Source: UBA4416 sp963422675
GTDB taxonomy: Bacteria; Bacteroidota; Bacteroidia; B-17B0; Aurantibacillaceae
Direction of reading: 5' to 3'
NCBI GenBank assembly: GCA_963422675.2
Contig: CAXVYS010000024.1
Location: forward strand, 372,001-436,000
DNA length: 64,000 nucleotides
Position numbers and translations under genes: made by a program. Under the pieces are notes generated by a model. The model made no database searches. It saw nothing but the letters and a program-made list of their open reading frames with translations, and was not told the origin of the DNA. Below are positions 63,785 through 64,000 of this stretch, in pieces. The stretch's first letter is position 1. Each line of letters opens with the position of its first letter.

Positions 63785-64000
63785 ATTCTTTGCTCTATTT
63801 TTTAAAGAGCTTTTGCTTGCTCTGAGCCTATCCGTCAGCTGACGGACAAGGACCATTCTTTGCTCTATTTTTTAAAGAGCTTTTGTTTGCTCTGAGTCTA
63901 TCCGTCAGCTGACGGACAAGGACCATTCTTTGCTCTATTTTTTAAAGAGCTTTTGTTTGCTCTGTGCCTATCCGTCAGCTGACGGACAAGGACCATTCTT
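63785..64000. repeat. 70-bp tandem array of tRNA-Cys-derived units
   Basis: Three full 70-bp units (63785, 63855, 63925) and the start of a fourth run to the window edge, nearly identical to each other. The last 50 bases of each unit resemble the 5' two-thirds of tRNA-Cys on the plus strand: AGCTTTTGC, CTGAGCCTA and AGGACC are shared in the same order. Each unit contains the perfect 16-bp palindrome TCCGTCAGCTGACGGA, which is not in the tRNA. The units cannot fold as full tRNAs. Confidence 0.85.

Noticed and set aside
63461..63856. 131-residue minus-strand frame over the tRNA-Cys gene
   Set aside because: It is a translation of the tRNA and the repeat array and overlaps the HTH gene on the other strand.
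63785..64000. CRISPR array or tandem functional tRNA genes
   Set aside because: Units are 70 bp and nearly identical with no spacer variation. They lack the T-arm and 3' half of tRNA-Cys, so they cannot fold as tRNAs.

Overview
The window is chromosomal DNA from a low-GC member of the Bacteroidota. Five proteins carry, or look likely to carry, a C-terminal type IX secretion (T9SS) sorting domain. Several promoters match the Bacteroidota TAnnTTTG -7 box, Shine-Dalgarno sequences are scarce, and IS21-type, RHS and ELWxxDGT-repeat genes of a Bacteroidota kind are present. The exact genus cannot be read from the sequence.

Positions 1-23216 look like core or long-resident chromosome. 136-5699 is a tight co-directional lipid-modification cluster: a small membrane protein, DUF1295, a coclaurine N-methyltransferase-like CFA-family methyltransferase, a COG2907-type flavoprotein, DUF1365 and a CFA synthase. 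Then come a GPH-type transporter, a JmjC/cupin_8 protein, an alpha/beta hydrolase, VOC and SRPBCC proteins, a thioredoxin-like protein and a CPA1 antiporter. A TetR regulator has a 20-bp palindrome overlapping its own promoter and a near-identical copy in front of the following VOC gene. 13661-18240 is a four-gene minus-strand operon with 18-22 bp gaps: flavin monooxygenase, an 89-residue peptide with about ten Lys/Arg-Ser tetrapeptide repeats, a stand-alone NRPS condensation domain, and an adenylation-carrier didomain without thioesterase. I read it as a possible NRPS-modified ribosomal peptide system. It is the most novel-looking item here. A 3-methyladenine DNA glycosylase and a T9SS ELWxxDGT protein follow.

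Positions 23217-63725 are an integrated genomic island. A 14-bp direct repeat containing the last 12 nt of tRNA-Cys lies at both ends. A tyrosine recombinase gene sits just inside the left end and an excisionase-like HTH gene just inside the right end, where the tRNA-Cys gene is intact. No relaxase or conjugation genes were seen. Cargo, left to right: AraC regulator, IS21 istA/istB, XRE regulator, orphan NarL-type response regulator, two large T9SS proteins, then a very AT-rich 9.2-kb block. That block holds a membrane protein, a SEC-C protein with a PD-(D/E)XK-like C-terminus, an AAA+ ATPase and a subtilase, and is bounded by a 142-bp direct duplication, so it may be a defence cassette. Further right lie another T9SS protein and an RHS polymorphic-toxin operon (two secreted proteins, a 2880-residue RHS protein with a caspase-fold-like tip, and a candidate immunity lipoprotein). 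A second XRE paralog, a membrane-anchored protein, about 700 bp of gene-free nested repeats, and the right-end genes complete it.

Beyond the tRNA-Cys gene the window ends in a 70-bp tandem array that looks like degenerate copies of the 5' part of the same tRNA, each with a perfect 16-bp palindrome.
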